A DNA stretch of 51,298 nucleotides from Theristus sp. LFF4_11 (taxonomy: Eukaryota > Nematoda > Chromadorea > Monhysterida > Xyalidae), in assembly GCA_030248135.1 (NCBI GenBank), contig JASANC010004023.1, forward strand, positions 1 through 51,298. Direction: 5' to 3'. The position numbers and the translations under genes were made by a program. The notes below the pieces were generated by a model. That model was not told the origin of the DNA. It searched no databases and worked only from the letters and a program-made list of their open reading frames with translations. Shown here piece by piece: positions 1 through 9,646 of this stretch. How positions within the stretch are numbered: the first letter of the stretch is position 1; every line of letters begins with the position of its first letter.

Positions 1-760
1 GCTGAGCCGAAAAAACCTGTCTGATAGAGATAGATTCGAAAATTTTAGGGGGGGGGGCGGCCAGTACCGTGGGCCCAAATCAATTTTCGATGGGGGGGGG
101 GTATGGGGCGGTGGGGGGGGGTGCCGGCCCAAAGGGGGGGGGGGGGGGTTCAACGTGTGGTAGCGTGGGTCCCCCCAGGGGGGTCCCAGGGGGGGGGGGC
201 AGTACCGAAGGCGAAAGCAAATTTTCGGGGGGGGGCGGGGGGGCGCCGCCCCGCGGGGGGGGGGTGCCGAAAATTTTTCAGTGGGGGGTGTCAGTCATGG
301 TACAGTGACACCCCCCCAGGCGTGGGCCATGGGGGGGGGGTGCACTATTGTAGAAAATTTTCTGGGGGGGGGGGTGCACACCCCCACCCCACCCATGAGA
401 TTTTTTCGCTTAAATTTTGAAGGAAAAACGCTAAATTTTGCTGCAAAATCTTTGAAATTACAATGAAGAATGTCAAGTTATCATATATTTAGCTTATATT
501 ATGGACTTTAAAGACAAAAAATCATGATTTTTGAGCAAAAATTCATGATTTTTGGGCGGTCTGAGAAAATTTTTGGGGGGTGTCACTGTTACTTAGGTCC
601 ATCTAGGGGGGGGGTGGGGGGGTGTCTAGCAAATTTCGAGGGGGGGGGGTGTGGATGGTCCAGTGTCAGGTTTTGGGGGGTGGGTGTCGCGTGACCCCCC
701 CACCCCCCCCCCACGCGGAGGTCTCGGGTGCTCTGGGGGGGTGTACCTAGAGATGTCAAG
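1..760. repeat. G-tract/C-tract low-complexity repeat, truncated by window edge
   Basis: This stretch is dominated by runs of 7-12 G (some C) separated by short spacers such as AAAATTTT. The first 55 bases are nearly identical to bases 30599-30653 inside the G-tract MITE at 30220-30692, so it is another copy of that family cut by the window start. Short open frames here are just poly-Gly/Pro translations of the tracts and are not genes. No terminal repeat is visible at the left because the window begins inside the element. Confidence 0.75.
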
Positions 761-1510
761 AAAAAAAAAATTTTTTTTCTTTAAAAAATTTTTTTTTTTT
801 TTTAATTTTTTTTTTAAAATGAAAGTTGTTCAGAATTTTTCAGGGAGTCCGAATATCACCATCTGAGGAGCCACCGACTTACCATATGACCCCCACTCAT
901 ATGGGAGGAGGGTGAAAATTTCAGACTTGGTTTCGGCGGCCCCATTTTCCCACCGACGACATCACGTCTCGTGTTTTGCCTCTCAATTCACCTCAAATAA
1001 ATGACATGGAAACAAGTTCCACAACAAACCGGTGTGATCATGCTGACGACACGAGGCGAAACAGCAACGAGCAACCAACGAAGTTACGCTTGCAGTGGCA
1101 GACAGTGCAATTTCCACCTTTCGAGATCCTGAAAAACGATGCGTAAATGTGAGTTCTCTGCTTCTATCTCACCTTAGCGACATCGGAATTTGTTGAACTA
1201 GCCTTTGCGACGCTCAAGTACTTCAATGCGCGAGTCGATCATCACTCACCAAGGCTGAAAACAGTCGATAAATCAATCCAGAATACCACCTGCAGCGTTG
1301 AAGACTAAGTGACAAGGTAAAGTCAAAGAAAATTTTTGTTGAACTTTCGAAAAATTATGCCAAAAACGGCATTTTCAGGGCACATTGAAGAAAAAATTTC
1401 AAAAATTTTTAATAAAAAAAATAAAAAAAATGCTCATTTTTTTACTTTTTTTTTAAATTTAAAAAAAAAATTTTTTTTGACCCTTACATCTCTAGGTGTA
1501 CCCCCCCCCG
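736..1510. repeat. Inverted-repeat element with A/T-tract arms
   Basis: A block reading GTGTACCTAGAGATGTCAAG followed by long A and T runs (about 740-830) recurs inverted at about 1425-1508, where T/A runs are followed by CATCTCTAGGTGTACCCC. The roughly 500 bases between hold no recognisable gene. This looks like a foldback or MITE-type element associated with the G-tract repeats on either side. Ends and target duplications could not be fixed. Confidence 0.5.
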
Positions 1511-2490
1511 GGGAGGGGGAGTCTAGTATTCGTGTTGAGGTAAAGGGGGAGAGGGGTGCCCGGGTATCTGCCCGTGCACGGGCAGGATTTTTGGCTGAGG
1601 GGGGGTGGACCCTCCTCCCCCCCCCCACTCCCCCCCGCACTTTCGCTACTGACCGTGTGTGTGTGCTCTTTCAAAATTCGAAATTTACAAAATATATATT
1701 CAATTTTTATGTTTCCATTGGTGCACCTGCTCTGGTTTCGTCTCTCGTAAAGAGCGTACCTTGCACGGTTTTGTGTGCTGTCTGTTTTGAATGTTTTTAA
1801 TAGCAAAGCAAGCCTCTTTTCGATTTAAAAATTTGCTTCGTGTGTTGTTGTTGTTCTGAAAGCGTCGGCAGTCTAAGCAGCGTTAGTTTTTTTGGGTTCG
1901 ACTCCGTTTGCAGCCGCCGCAGGCCGCCGTTCCATTCATTTGTCTTTTATGTTTGTGACTTTACTCGGGTGAGTTGACTTTTAGTTTTTGTTCAGTTTGA
2001 ATGAACGTCGACACGACTTTCTCACACAGGCTTTCGAAGCCTTAGCCTAAGCAACACAGTTGCAAGATCTGAAGAGCATGAGAATTTTAAAACAAAGATT
2101 GGTAGGCGCCCGAGGCGTCGCAAGCCTGTATGAGAAAGTAGTGTCGACGTTCATTCAAACCGAGCGAAAACAAAAGTTGTATGTCAAACTGACCGTCGCG
2201 AGACCCGATAAATACGCTTAGAATATCAGGACAGCGTTGTTGTGTGACTGAAAAGAGCATAAGAAACAGGCGGTGTCTAAAAATCACGGGCACTCAAACG
2301 CAATGAAGTTAATTTAAAAAGTCAATTACTTTTCAAAACATTCGAATTTTAGAAACGCCACACACACGGTTAATCAGCGAAGCGAGGGCTTTCATTTGAG
2401 CCATAAATTAGCGCGCTGGGACCCAGCAGAGCAGCGGGAACACATTGATATGTCGTGTGTTTTTGGTTGTTGTTTTATTCAGCATCGGTT
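1511..2490. other. Intergenic, includes an inverted repeat at 1995-2160
   Basis: No gene recognised. Bases 1995-2043 (TTTGAATGAACGTCGACAC onward) and 2110-2160 are inverted copies of each other with a spacer of about 65 bases, giving a hairpin of about 50-base arms. Weaker inverted similarity extends outward for another 30 bases or so (the left side at 1960-1990 against the right side at 2160-2190). It is probably a degraded MITE. G/C tracts continue at 1500-1640. Confidence 0.5.
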
Positions 2491-2499
2491 GGTTCGCAA

Positions 2500-3402
2500 T
2501 AGGGATGGAGCCGGTTCCGGTCCGGATTCCGGATTCCGGCGCCTAAAATTGATCCGGATAAACTCCCTTTGGCGCAATTTTGCCGGATCCGGCCGGAATG
2601 GCCGAGACCTGCAAATTAACCAGTTGATTCCTCCGTTTCAGAGCTGTGTTACAAATTTTTTTCGGTGCTTTGTTGGTTTTGTTGTTGTGCATTTGGCATG
2701 TGATCAGTGAGCGTTTCTTTAGTTTAGTGTTCTGTTCAATGGTAAATGGTTCACTGCTTTTGTCTTGAGTGGTAAACTTATGTGCAGCATCGTCCACTTT
2801 AAAAAACGTGGCTGCCAGCAATGTGCACGTCTTTTGGCCGACGTTGTTGATGAACAATAGCAGGTTTTTTTGAAATCAGCCATCTTCGTTGGTCATATTC
2901 AGTGAACTGTCAAACAGTTGCTTTTTCGTGAGCCCCAGAACACCAGCGATTTTAGCGACGTGTGTTACCGTGGGTGTGCGGGGCCCGGGGGTGCCGTGAC
3001 CCCCAAGCGAACGAATGCTCTCTGAAGCCAGGCAGGGGTTTGTGTACAGCCGATCTCGTCTGTCAGCTCAGAACGCCGAAAAGATAATGTTTCTGAATGG
3101 AGTGTTGCCTGCACTTGATTATGCCTTTGCGATGTGAATTTTGTCAGTCGTTGTTGTTGTAATTTTTGGCTGATTCACGTGCTGTGTCTTGCTGACTTTG
3201 TTTCTGTGTCTGTGGTTTCTCTGTCTGTGCTGTTTTATGCTGAAAATGTGATGAAGAAGCGACGAAATGCTTGGATGTTTTTTAGACATAAAAAGGCCAT
3301 TACGGTCCGGATTCCGGCAAATTTTGCCGGATCCGGCCCGGCCGGAACAGGCTTTTGCCGGATCCGACCCGGATTCCGGCAAATTTGCCGGATCCATCCC
3401 TA
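2500..3402 (+). mobile_element. hAT-family MITE (internally deleted copy)
   Basis: The element begins TAGGGATGGAGCCGG and ends CCGGATCCATCCCTA, imperfect terminal inverted repeats rich in CCGGATCCGG motifs. It is flanked by a perfect 8-bp duplication, GTTCGCAA (2492-2499 and 3403-3410), the hallmark size for hAT transposons. It is collinear with the longer element at 48858-50309 but lacks about 550 internal bases that encode transposase there. A remnant of the C-terminal dimerisation region survives at about 3010-3135. It inserted just upstream of the first recognisable WDR74-like exon, probably in an intron. Confidence 0.93.
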
Positions 3403-3449
3403 GTTCGCAATTAGAAAAAGTGTGAAAAACGACAAAATACAAATTTATG

Positions 3450-4450
3450 TTAATTTTGTTCAATCGCAGTGCCACCGAGCACACACTCTGGGGCACCAGT
3501 GCAGCCGTGCGTTGTTGGCAGCAGCAGAGGAGTGCTGACGTTGATCGACTGGAGGAAACCAGGTTGGTGCTGTTTGCGATCGGTGGTTTTGGGGTTTCTA
3601 GAGTGCAACGTAAAGCAGTTCGTTTAGATAAATCGTTTGGTTTTCTGTTTTGTTTACTCTTGTATATGTTTACATAAAGATAAACTGACAGATTCGTTTG
3701 TGCCGGGTGCTCTAAGACTGATTGGTTGCATTGGAAGGCAGAACATCAGAACACATTGATTAACTGTGTAAGCATAAAACAACCTGTTTCTCGATTGAAA
3801 CTTTTTGAAACCAATGATTTAATGAGACCACAAATTAGAATACTGACTACTTCGCCGCTTTAAATCTGCTTCCAAAAAAACGTTTCAGGCAGCACCGTAC
3901 AATGCTACCGCGGTTATGCGGGTGCGATTCGCGATTTGGCATGTCATCGTGGTGCGTCGTGCTGAGTGGCTGCGGCGCTGACAGATGTTGTGATCGTGCA
4001 TGACCTGCACACGAGAAAACAACTGAACAAGGAGAACTGGCAGTTGGGTTTGATGACCCCCTCAGTTCGGTTTAGTTTTGTTTCTACCAGCAGTTTGGCA
4101 CAGAAAATAATGCAGAGTTGTCAACACATGAATTTCTTCCTTTGCATTCCCGCTTGAAGCTGTATCGATTGATACTGAAAGACAAGTTCACAAGTCTCCA
4201 TAAGCTACACACCGCACATGGCTAGGCTAAACGCTAAAAATGACGCTTTATTCAGATTTACTGCAAATCTCACCTGAACTGCGTGCTGTTCAAGTCGTTG
4301 CTGCCGTCCATCGCAGAACACGCAAAAACACGCAAAACGATGAGGAAAATCCGGACATGAAACCGGACTGTTGTTCGGAGGAGGACGACATTCTTTGGGA
4401 TGATATGCCAACCGTTGATGATAATAAAAAAATGCTATGTTCATTATACT
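3450..4450 (+). pseudogene. WDR74/NSA1-like WD40 protein, disrupted
   Basis: Three exon-like pieces read like the C-terminal half of WDR74 (yeast Nsa1), a nucleolar WD40 protein of 60S ribosome assembly. Piece 1 (about 3470-3561) contains VVGSSRGVLTLIDWRKP. Piece 2 (from 3892) contains YRGYAGAIRDLACH and later IVHDLHTRKQLNK. Piece 3 (from about 4257) contains YCKSHLNCVLFKSLLPS. Pieces 1 and 2 join in phase at GT/AG signals. Piece 2 has an in-frame TGA between the two quoted motifs; reading the intervening WD motif (VLSGCGADR) needs one frameshift in and one out. The expected GT donor after KQLNK reads AAGGAGAAC. The likely acidic C-terminal tail (EEDDILWDDMP) is in another frame from piece 3. 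Either a decaying gene or one carrying several sequence errors; the hAT MITE sits immediately upstream. Confidence 0.6.
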
Positions 4451-5454
4451 GAGGGGGTGGCGATGGGTGAATTTCTTTGTTGTCTCAATTTTAGTGGTTC
4501 AGTCACCCTTTCGTGTGTGTAACTGTTGCTAACTTTGTTATTTTGTTGTTGCTGTTGTTGGAGTTGGACATTTAATCATGCTAGAAGACGTTGACAGTCT
4601 AGCGCTATTTTACATTTGATTTTTCCATCGCATTGCAAAACAGCCTTTGTGAAATGAGTATGTATAAGTAAGATAAAATGAACGAAGGAAAAAAGTATAA
4701 CAACGTGAATCAAAGATTGAAGCAGTTCTTTTTTCAGTGCTCAATGGTACCACGTTGTTTCATGCTCACAAAGAACTGTGAAGAAAATACGGAAACGGTT
4801 GTTTTTCGACCACGTTTGCTCAGAACACAGATCATCAAGATCATCACATTTAATTTTTGATTTTGCTGACCGCAGGTCTCTCAGCAGCATTCACCAGTGG
4901 GGACCATGGCAAGGTTGCCAACTTCGACCACGAGCTACGAGCTACGAACATCTACGAGCTACTTCAGCGAACATGTTTTCAACAGCAGCACTCAGAAACA
5001 GAACGGTTTAGGACGCTCATTCATTCTCAAAGCTGCAGGATTTCTTTTGTTTGCAGGATGTATTTTGAGGGTTGTCTGGTGGGAATTATGTCCCATGAAA
5101 CATCGGGATCAGAGATCGGCTCCTGCTCGGTTGCCCTACAACCTTCAAATGTGGGAGAATGTCGAGTAACATTTTTTCGAAGGAAGCAGACAAATGCTAA
5201 TCAAAAAGAAGGAACCAGAAAAGGAAAAGGACTTTTGCTTTGTGTTTTCGTTCAATCTTTTGATTTTGATTATGAACGAATTGGTGCTGAGTTGAATGAA
5301 CGTTTTTGAGTTAATGAAACGACGACGACGGGTTTTGGTTTTGGCGAGAATTAATTTATTCGCGTCGGATCGTGAATTTCTGAGTTGTCACTTATCAACG
5401 ACGACATTCATTGATTCAAAAGATTAACTCACCCGACGGTCTCTGGTGCTCCTG
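4451..5454. other. Intergenic, no gene recognised
   Basis: The longest open frame (4857-5309, + strand) has no recognisable domain and spans a short tandem of CGAGCTA-type units near 4930-4965, so it is not called. Stop-rich AT sequence fills the rest. Confidence 0.5.
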
Positions 5455-5545
5455 TCCTGGGGGGGCTGTCCGTACCCCCCCACCCCCCCCCCCGCCCACG
5501 GTACTGGGGGCGGCCCCCCCTCCAGGCCCCCCTAGAACAACTATG
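5455..5545. repeat. Truncated G/C-tract element end
   Basis: A short block of G and C runs ends in CCCCCCTAGAACAACTATG, the same end as the G-tract MITE at 30220-30692. Only the right end is present, 75 bases upstream of the RPS9 start codon, so it lies in the RPS9 promoter or leader region. Confidence 0.75.
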
Positions 5546-5619
5546 ACTATGCTTTTCATTCTCTCCTAGCGTATATTTTTTAGCAGGCCAAGCAGGAAAG
5601 TATTTTTGGCGCTTAAAAA

Positions 5620-7144
5620 ATGCCGCGAATTAAGAGCGTTCACAGCAAAGTCACCAACAATCCAAGGCGTCCGTTTGAAAAAGAACGACTCGATCAGGTA
5701 CGTTGTCGATCAGTTAGAATGAAAATGCTAAATGCTAAAAAATAAAACAAATGCTCCGAACTGCATGCTGTTCACACAGTTTTATCGGAGTTTCCTGCTT
5801 TTTCGCGAAATAAAATGGATGGATGGATGATGAACTTCTCGATCATGAACAAATAAATTCATATAGGCACAGGGATGTTCAGCCAGAAATCACACCGAGT
5901 GAGATGATATTTTGCAGTTTTGCACCACACCACGCCGTTTCAATTTCTTAATTTTTTCACCATCAATGAAGATCGTTTTTTGTGTTGTTATGTTTGGAAA
6001 AATTTTCAAGAGTCCAATTTTTAAAGCATCACATGCATAAGTTCTTTTAGATTTAAAAACGAATAAAAAAACTTGTTCACACTTGTTGCAGGAGCTGAAA
6101 CTGATTGGTGAATATGGACTGCGTAACAAGCGAGAGGTGTGGCGCGTCAAATACACGCTGGCGAAAGTGCGCAAGGCTGCAAGGGAGTTGCTGACGCTGG
6201 AGGAGAAGGCCGAACGGCGACTTTTCGAAGGTTTGCTGTTCGTTGTTTTCTCTGAGCTTGGATTGGGAAATCATTTTCTGATGGATGGGTAAACTCAAAT
6301 TCGCTGACATGACGTGACCCGAGTCCTTGGGATACGACTGGGCTACGTCGGCAGCTTTGACTTGCCCATTCAAGCATGATTTCAAACGCATTTCATGTCG
6401 CAGAATCAAAAAATACAATATCACAACAGCGCGCGTATTGGCGAAAATTGGCGGGTGTCACATTGTGATCAAAAAAATCGTTTTACATTTTACATCGCAA
6501 CACCTTCAACGTTGTTCAGGCAACGCCCTGTTGCGACGTTTGGTGCGAATTGGTGTGCTGCCCGAAGACAAAATGAAACTCGATTATGTGCTTGGCTTGC
6601 GTGTCGAGGATTTCTTAGAGCGCCGACTCCAAACGCAGGTAAACATGGGGTTGAGGCAATTTGAGGTTGAATCTTCAACAAAACAATGTCTATGATCGAA
6701 TGAAGGTTTGCCAAAAACACAGGTGTTCAAACTTGGTCTGGCCAAGAGCATTCACCACGCGCGTGTGCTGATCCGCCAGAAACACATTCGGTTGGTCGAA
6801 TCGAACATGGTTTCCGACCGAGCTGTTTGAGTTGCATGTACAAAGCAAATCATCTCAATATCTTGTTGTTCCAGAGTGCGTCGTCAAGTCGTGAACGTGC
6901 CGTCGTTCATTGTTCGCCTCGACTCTCAAAAGCACATTGGTTTGTTTTTGCGCTTGTTGGTTGCTATGTGTTCAATGACGTTCGACCCTGCATGTTGCCG
7001 TTTATTATCATAATTTCCACAGATTTCTCATTGAAATCGCCGTTGGGTGGCGGACGTGCGGGTCGCGTGGCGCGTCGTAACGCGAAAAAAGGCAAAACGG
7101 GAGGCGGCGGTGGTGGATCGGACGCTGGAAGCGACGAGGATTAG
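5620..7144 (+). CDS. RPS9: 40S ribosomal protein S9 (uS4)
   Basis: This encodes ribosomal protein uS4, an early-binding small-subunit protein in the decoding and mRNA-entry region. Exons: 5620-5697, 6092-6230, 6520-6638, 6723-6790, 6875-6939 and 7023-7144, giving 196 residues against 194 in human. Phases agree at all five introns. Recognisable blocks in order are [46 protein letters not shown] and the S4 RNA-binding fold ([16 protein letters not shown] through [13 protein letters not shown]), then [14 protein letters not shown]. The tail is Gly/Ser/Asp-rich. The start was chosen because the ATG opens the conserved N-terminus. A TATTTTTTAG acceptor-like site about 35 bases upstream could be a spliced-leader trans-splice site (inference). 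Confidence 0.98.
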
Positions 7145-7209
7145 AGTGAACATTGGAAACGTGTGACTTTGTGAACGTTTTGTGAGCGTGAAACGATCCG
7201 TTTATCTTG

Positions 7210-7215
7210 ATTAAA
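7210..7215 (+). promoter_or_regulatory. Candidate polyadenylation signal of RPS9
   Basis: ATTAAA lies 65 bases past the RPS9 stop, the only near-consensus signal between that stop and the next gene. Position and sequence fit; there is no transcript evidence. Confidence 0.5.
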
Positions 7216-7581
7216 AGCACAGTGATAGGTGAACTTTGCAACAGGCTTGGGCTGTTTTTGTTATTGTTTGTTTGATTGTTTTTTGGTGATGATACTACGT
7301 GTTTTGCTTTCGTTGTTGCGGAGTTGCGTTGAAAAGTGGTTGAAAATGAAAAATAGTGTTGATGTTTGTTGCGTGATGTGTTTTATTATTTGAATGTATT
7401 CTTGTTACTGGGCGCTGAACTCTTGTGCCGTTACTTTGCGGAGCGCATCTATTATTAACATTGATCCCAACCAGAACACTCACTACTGCGAGGAACGTCA
7501 GTTCTAGTTCTTCTGGATGTAAATGTGATTTGCAATTCAGTGCAGCAACGATGATCCACCATTGAACAACTACTGGTCGCA

Positions 7582-8779
7582 ATGTCAGCCACCAGTGCCG
7601 ATCAAAACACGATCTACCACGAGCGTCAGTCGATGGCAATGTGCCTGCTGCACGCACTGAACAATCTGTTCCAGGGTGTCGCATTCACACGAGCCACACT
7701 CGACGCCATTTGTAAACAGTGAGCACTCTTGTATTTCGACAATGGTATTTTGCCCTTGTTCCACTGCAAAACACGTGCATTTTGTGCTTGTGTCTTCTGT
7801 CATGCTGATGGACTGCATGGAGCTGGTTGGACCAATCACTGCTAACTTTAAAAGTAGCCAATCAGCAGATCCCCTTGATTTAGGTTTTTTGTGCCATGAA
7901 AAATATGAGAATATATAAAGTCCAGCCGTGAGTTCACGCACATCGCACAAATGCACTGATTTAAAATGACAAACTCTGCTCAGACTCAGTCCGGACGCCT
8001 CAGTTCTAACCAATCCACACCGCAGCTGCCTCGGCATTGGTAACTATGATGTGAACGTGTTGATCACAGCGCTGCACACGAAACAGTGCACTGCGGTTTG
8101 GTTCGACAGTCGCAAGTGGGTGCTGTGGGGCTGCGGGGCTGATAATTTGGAAACGAATGGTTTTGTATTTAGAATGATTGTGAAAAGGTCGTCGTTGCTA
8201 CACAATCCCCCCCCCTGGCAAAGTTTTCACGCTCGCGTTTCGTTCCAGGGATCCGCACTGCTTAGATCTGGACAACATTGTTGGCTTTGTGCTCAATGTT
8301 CCGTCGACGACTAAAATCGGTGGTGTTCTGCCGATTCCCTTTTATCCGTCACGCCATTGGGTGAGGAATGAGAAGTGTGCTTCATTCGATTTTGCTAGTT
8401 TAGTGATTTGTGCCCATAAAAGATTTAGTTTTATAATTTTATTGCAGTTGCTTGTGGGTTCCGGATGGAAGTAAGGTTCAGTCTTGAAATTGACACAAAA
8501 ATGCAAATGCAATTTATCGTTCAGTTTGCGATCCGTCTGCTCGGTGGTGCGTACTACAACCTCGACTCGAAATTGTCTCATCCAGAGCTGATCGGCAGCA
8601 GCGAAGACTTGCTGCAATTCCTGCAAGAACAATTGGCCGACGAAAAGAGCAAACAATTGTTTGTTGTGATCGCTGCGCACGTTGAAACCGAGGAAACGTA
8701 CTTGCACCCGCCCTACAGAACTAAATGTGAGCGTGCAAGATCGGCAGAGAACGGCGAAAGCGCAAACGGCAACGTGTGA
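7582..8779 (+). CDS. JOSD1: Josephin-domain deubiquitinase (JOSD1/2-like)
   Basis: A cysteine protease of the Machado-Joseph (Josephin) family that cleaves ubiquitin chains. Exons: 7582-7718, 7984-8115, 8249-8360 and 8525-8779, giving 211 residues (human JOSD1 has 202). The Josephin domain fills most of the protein: [18 protein letters not shown] carries the catalytic Cys, [13 protein letters not shown] follows in exon 2, SRHW gives the catalytic His at the end of exon 3, and [11 protein letters not shown] supplies the third active-site residue. Length and the lack of ubiquitin-interacting motifs point to the JOSD1/2 branch rather than ataxin-3. The splice from HW to the [14 protein letters not shown] exon restores the exact family spacing. 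It starts 437 bases after RPS9 on the same strand; nothing links the two functionally. Confidence 0.93.
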
Positions 8780-9646
8780 TACAACAGTGGCTATTATTTC
8801 TCAAAATTGAAAGCAATCAAAAACATTGCCTCCGTTTCTGCGAACGTTGCCAAATCGAAATGCCTCACATTCTATTTGTTTGAAACCCTTCTTACCAAAG
8901 TGCCCACAAAATGTATAGTTGTGTTTGTGTTGGTTTTGTTTTGCCGTTTTAGAAGCTGACAAAATAAGTAAAAAAAAACAGAACAAATATACGCAGGAAG
9001 ACTGCGTTGTTCAGCGTTTTTTTAATGCCAACAACCGGTTTTCTGCATCTGCTTGCTTCCATTCTGACTGCGTGTGTTTTAGGGCGTAACTTTTATTTCG
9101 TGTCTCAGAATTTTCATTTTGCACCGAATTTATATGTGGAGATGTTGCAAAAAATGATCACTCAGAAAAGGACGAATCCGTTTCGTTCCACTTCAACGAA
9201 CGACGAGTCAACATCGCAACGGCGCACGCGGTAACTTTCAGCAAAATCATTCAATTTGCTGAAAAATTGCGATTTATGCAAAAATTCGAGACTGAAAGGA
9301 ACGCACCGTTATAAGACAGCAATGTTGCACAGACAGTCGCCCTGGGTAGTTTGTAGTATTAGCCGATTTGTTGGTGAACACGTGATGCATGCATTCTGTG
9401 CTGGCATAGACTCCGTCCCCCTCAGCAATGATGTATGCATTGCGCGCATGCCTGACTCCACAGCGCTGCCTGCACAAAATGCACCCATCACGTGTCACCA
9501 GCAGCTAATTGCATATGATACAGAAGTAAACTATGCAAACAAGCACACGTACAAAACAAAGGTGCACACGTGTCACCGAATGGCGTCTGTTGACTGTGCA
9601 ACGTCACTGTGCATCACTGTTGCCATGCGGCAGCGCACATTTGCAG
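8780..9646. other. Intergenic or first intron of the cytochrome b561 gene
   Basis: The first coding exon of the downstream cytochrome b561 gene should lie here, but no start could be fixed. The stretch holds a hairpin repeat at 9373-9499 (listed separately) and otherwise AT-rich sequence. Confidence 0.4.
9373..9499. repeat. CACGTG-bearing imperfect hairpin (MITE-like)
   Basis: GGTGAACACGTGATGCATGC at 9373 and its imperfect inverse ending CATCACGTGTCACC at 9499 form arms of about 35 bases around a loop of about 55. The internal GCATGC and TGCATTGCGCGCATGC stretches are also partly self-complementary. Further GTGCACACGTGTCACC copies follow near 9560-9575. It probably derives from a small DNA element. 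Confidence 0.5.

Noticed and set aside
69..420. Gly/Pro-rich open frames in the first 400 bases
   Set aside because: They translate poly-G tracts of a repeat; frames overlap and have no domain or splice context.
4857..5309. 150-codon open frame
   Set aside because: No recognisable domain, overlapping short tandem units and no splice signals; likely chance.
8429..8466. Extra Josephin exon reading LLVGSGWK after a TTATTGCAG site
   Set aside because: Including it breaks the frame or adds residues between HW and GGAYYNLD; skipping it gives the exact family spacing.
7582..8779. Operon of RPS9 and the Josephin gene
   Set aside because: The 437-base gap is longer than typical nematode operon spacing, and no spliced-leader-2 type signal could be seen.
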